From Gammaproteobacteria bacterium (GTDB lineage Bacteria > Pseudomonadota > Gammaproteobacteria > Ga0077536): a stretch of 7,794 nucleotides of DNA. Below the pieces are notes generated by a model. The model made no database searches, was not told the origin of the DNA, and saw nothing but the letters and a program-made list of their open reading frames with translations. Shown piece after piece: positions 7,235 through 7,794 of the stretch. The position numbers and the translations under genes were made by a program. Positions within the stretch are counted from its first letter, which is position 1. The number at the start of each line of letters is the position of its first letter. The stretch lies in the NCBI GenBank assembly GCA_003540955.1, contig DPMX01000163.1, positions 1 through 7,794 of the forward strand, in the 5' to 3' direction.

Positions 7235-7714
7235 TTAATCCCCGATCCAGGTAACCCGTTCCGATAACCGCGGATCGAGCCGCGCGTTTTCGACAAGACT
7301 GTAAGGCACATCAAATCTTTCCCCTCCGACACGAACGGTCACAAGCTCATCCGTCGCATCGACTAAAGTACCGGACAATCGACGTCGGCCATTGACTAAT
7401 GCCCGCAACGACACCTTAATCTCAGCACCAATGTGCGAACGATATTGGTCCTGCGTAAACAACGGCCTGTCAAAACCTGGCGAGGACACTTCGAGTGTGT
7501 ACTCGCCGTTCACCGCTTGCTCAGCTTCCAATACATCCCCCACCTGTCGAGACACTCTTGCGCAATCCTCAACCGCGATGCCAGATTCGCAGTCGATGTA
7601 CAAACGCACGATCGACCCCGAGCCTGTACGCTGTCGTTCAACCCCTAAGAGAGCGTAACCTAGGCCCTTGACGGTTGGAGTCAATAACTCGGCAAGTTCA
7701 TCTTGTGCCGTCAC
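7235..7714 (-). CDS. rimP: Ribosome maturation factor RimP
   Basis: RimP assists late maturation of the 30S ribosomal subunit in the cytoplasm. The 159-residue product matches the usual family length of about 150. It has the N-terminal alpha/beta domain (about residues 1-85), ending in the family signature EVSSPGFDRPLF at 75-86, followed by an SH3-like C-terminal domain (about 87-150). The start is GTG at 7714: the preceding in-frame codon is TGA, so no upstream start is possible, and GGAG sits at proper spacing. The N-terminus also lines up with E. coli RimP from memory. It is the first protein gene after the tRNA terminator and lies 43 nt before nusA. With no visible promoter of its own, it is probably transcribed from upstream of the tRNA by readthrough. 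Nothing suggests damage or transfer. Confidence 0.97.
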   Translation of the reverse strand: MTAQDELAELLTPTVKGLGYALLGVERQRTGSGSIVRLYIDCESGIAVEDCARVSRQVGDVLEAEQAVNGEYTLEVSSPGFDRPLFTQDQYRSHIGAEIKVSLRALVNGRRRLSGTLVDATDELVTVRVGGERFDVPYSLVENARLDPRLSERVTWIGD

Positions 7715-7720
7715 TCAACG

Positions 7721-7724
7721 CTCC
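7721..7724 (-). promoter_or_regulatory. rimP ribosome binding site
   Basis: GGAG lies 6 nt upstream of the rimP GTG start. It immediately follows the last T of the upstream terminator tract. It supports the GTG as the true start, since the codon just before that GTG is an in-frame TGA. Confidence 0.85.
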
Positions 7725-7758
7725 AAAAGCAAAAAAGCCCCGCTAACCCGGGGCCTTT
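7725..7758 (-). terminator. Intrinsic terminator between the tRNA and rimP
   Basis: On the minus strand a GC-rich stem GCCCCG / CGGGGC (7749-7754 with 7737-7742) encloses a 6-nt loop. It can be extended outward by one G-T and two A-T pairs. It is followed directly by six T, then GC, then four more T (7725-7736). This is a textbook rho-independent terminator. It would end tRNA transcripts. Because no room is left for a promoter between it and rimP, it probably also sets how much transcription reads through into the rimP-nusA-infB operon. Confidence 0.92.
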
Positions 7759-7769
7759 GTAAAAAATAC

Positions 7770-7794
7770 TGGTAGCGGGGGCAGGATTTGAACC
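7770..7794 (-). tRNA. 3' end of a tRNA, probably initiator tRNA-Met (partial)
   Basis: Read on the minus strand, the last 25 bases give a T-loop with TTCAAAT, a T-stem 3' strand CCTGC, an acceptor 3' strand CCCCGCT, discriminator A and an encoded CCA. The T-arm and CCCCGC acceptor arm are those expected of bacterial initiator tRNA-Met, and an initiator tRNA gene (metY) lies just upstream of rimP in E. coli. The 5' half with the anticodon is outside the window, so the identity is inferred from the acceptor/T-arm and the neighbouring genes. Position 72 is T where initiators usually have A. The tRNA is followed after 11 nt by an intrinsic terminator. Confidence 0.85.

Noticed and set aside
1..7794. 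Search for mobile elements, CRISPR arrays, attachment sites, toxin-antitoxin or defence genes
   Set aside because: All sequence is explained by a standard ribosome/RNA-metabolism cluster with gaps under 100 nt. I saw no long inverted or direct repeats, no integrase or transposase, and no composition shift. Although a tRNA end is present, there is no sign of integration on this side of it.

Overview
The window holds one conserved translation and RNA-metabolism gene cluster, read entirely on the minus strand. In transcription order (right to left) it is: the 3' end of a tRNA, probably initiator tRNA-Met; rimP; nusA; infB; rbfA; truB; rpsO; and the first 399 codons of pnp. This is the metY-rimP-nusA-infB-rbfA-truB-rpsO-pnp order known from Escherichia coli and other Gammaproteobacteria. 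NusA has two C-terminal acidic repeat regions and IF2 has a long alanine/glutamate-rich linker, which fits that assignment. Base composition looks close to even. I cannot place the organism below class level; an uncultured gammaproteobacterium is a reasonable guess.

Layout by position. 7770-7794 is the tRNA 3' end, cut by the window edge. 7725-7758 is a strong intrinsic terminator that runs straight into the rimP ribosome binding site. rimP (7235-7714) and nusA (5632-7191) are 43 nt apart. nusA overlaps infB (3030-5639) by 8 nt. A 66-nt gap leads to rbfA (2604-2963), which overlaps truB (1652-2611) by 8 nt. The 94-nt truB-rpsO gap contains a good sigma70-type promoter for rpsO (1288-1557). 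The 88-nt rpsO-pnp gap contains a small hairpin and an intrinsic terminator. pnp fills 1-1199 and continues off the left edge. No gene-free stretch exceeds 100 nt.

The genes form a functional set. RimP and RbfA mature the 30S subunit, S15 is a primary 30S assembly protein, and IF2 brings initiator tRNA to the 30S subunit. TruB modifies U55 in tRNA, NusA controls pausing, termination and antitermination, and PNPase degrades RNA. The control points visible here are the tRNA/rimP terminator, the rpsO promoter and the rpsO/pnp terminator.

I found no mobile element, CRISPR array, integrated element or unfamiliar gene system. The points worth a second look are regulatory and small-scale: the terminator abutting the rimP ribosome binding site, two near-identical 8-nt gene overlaps, a compressed pnp leader, an unusual residue next to the TruB catalytic aspartate, and U at position 72 of the tRNA.
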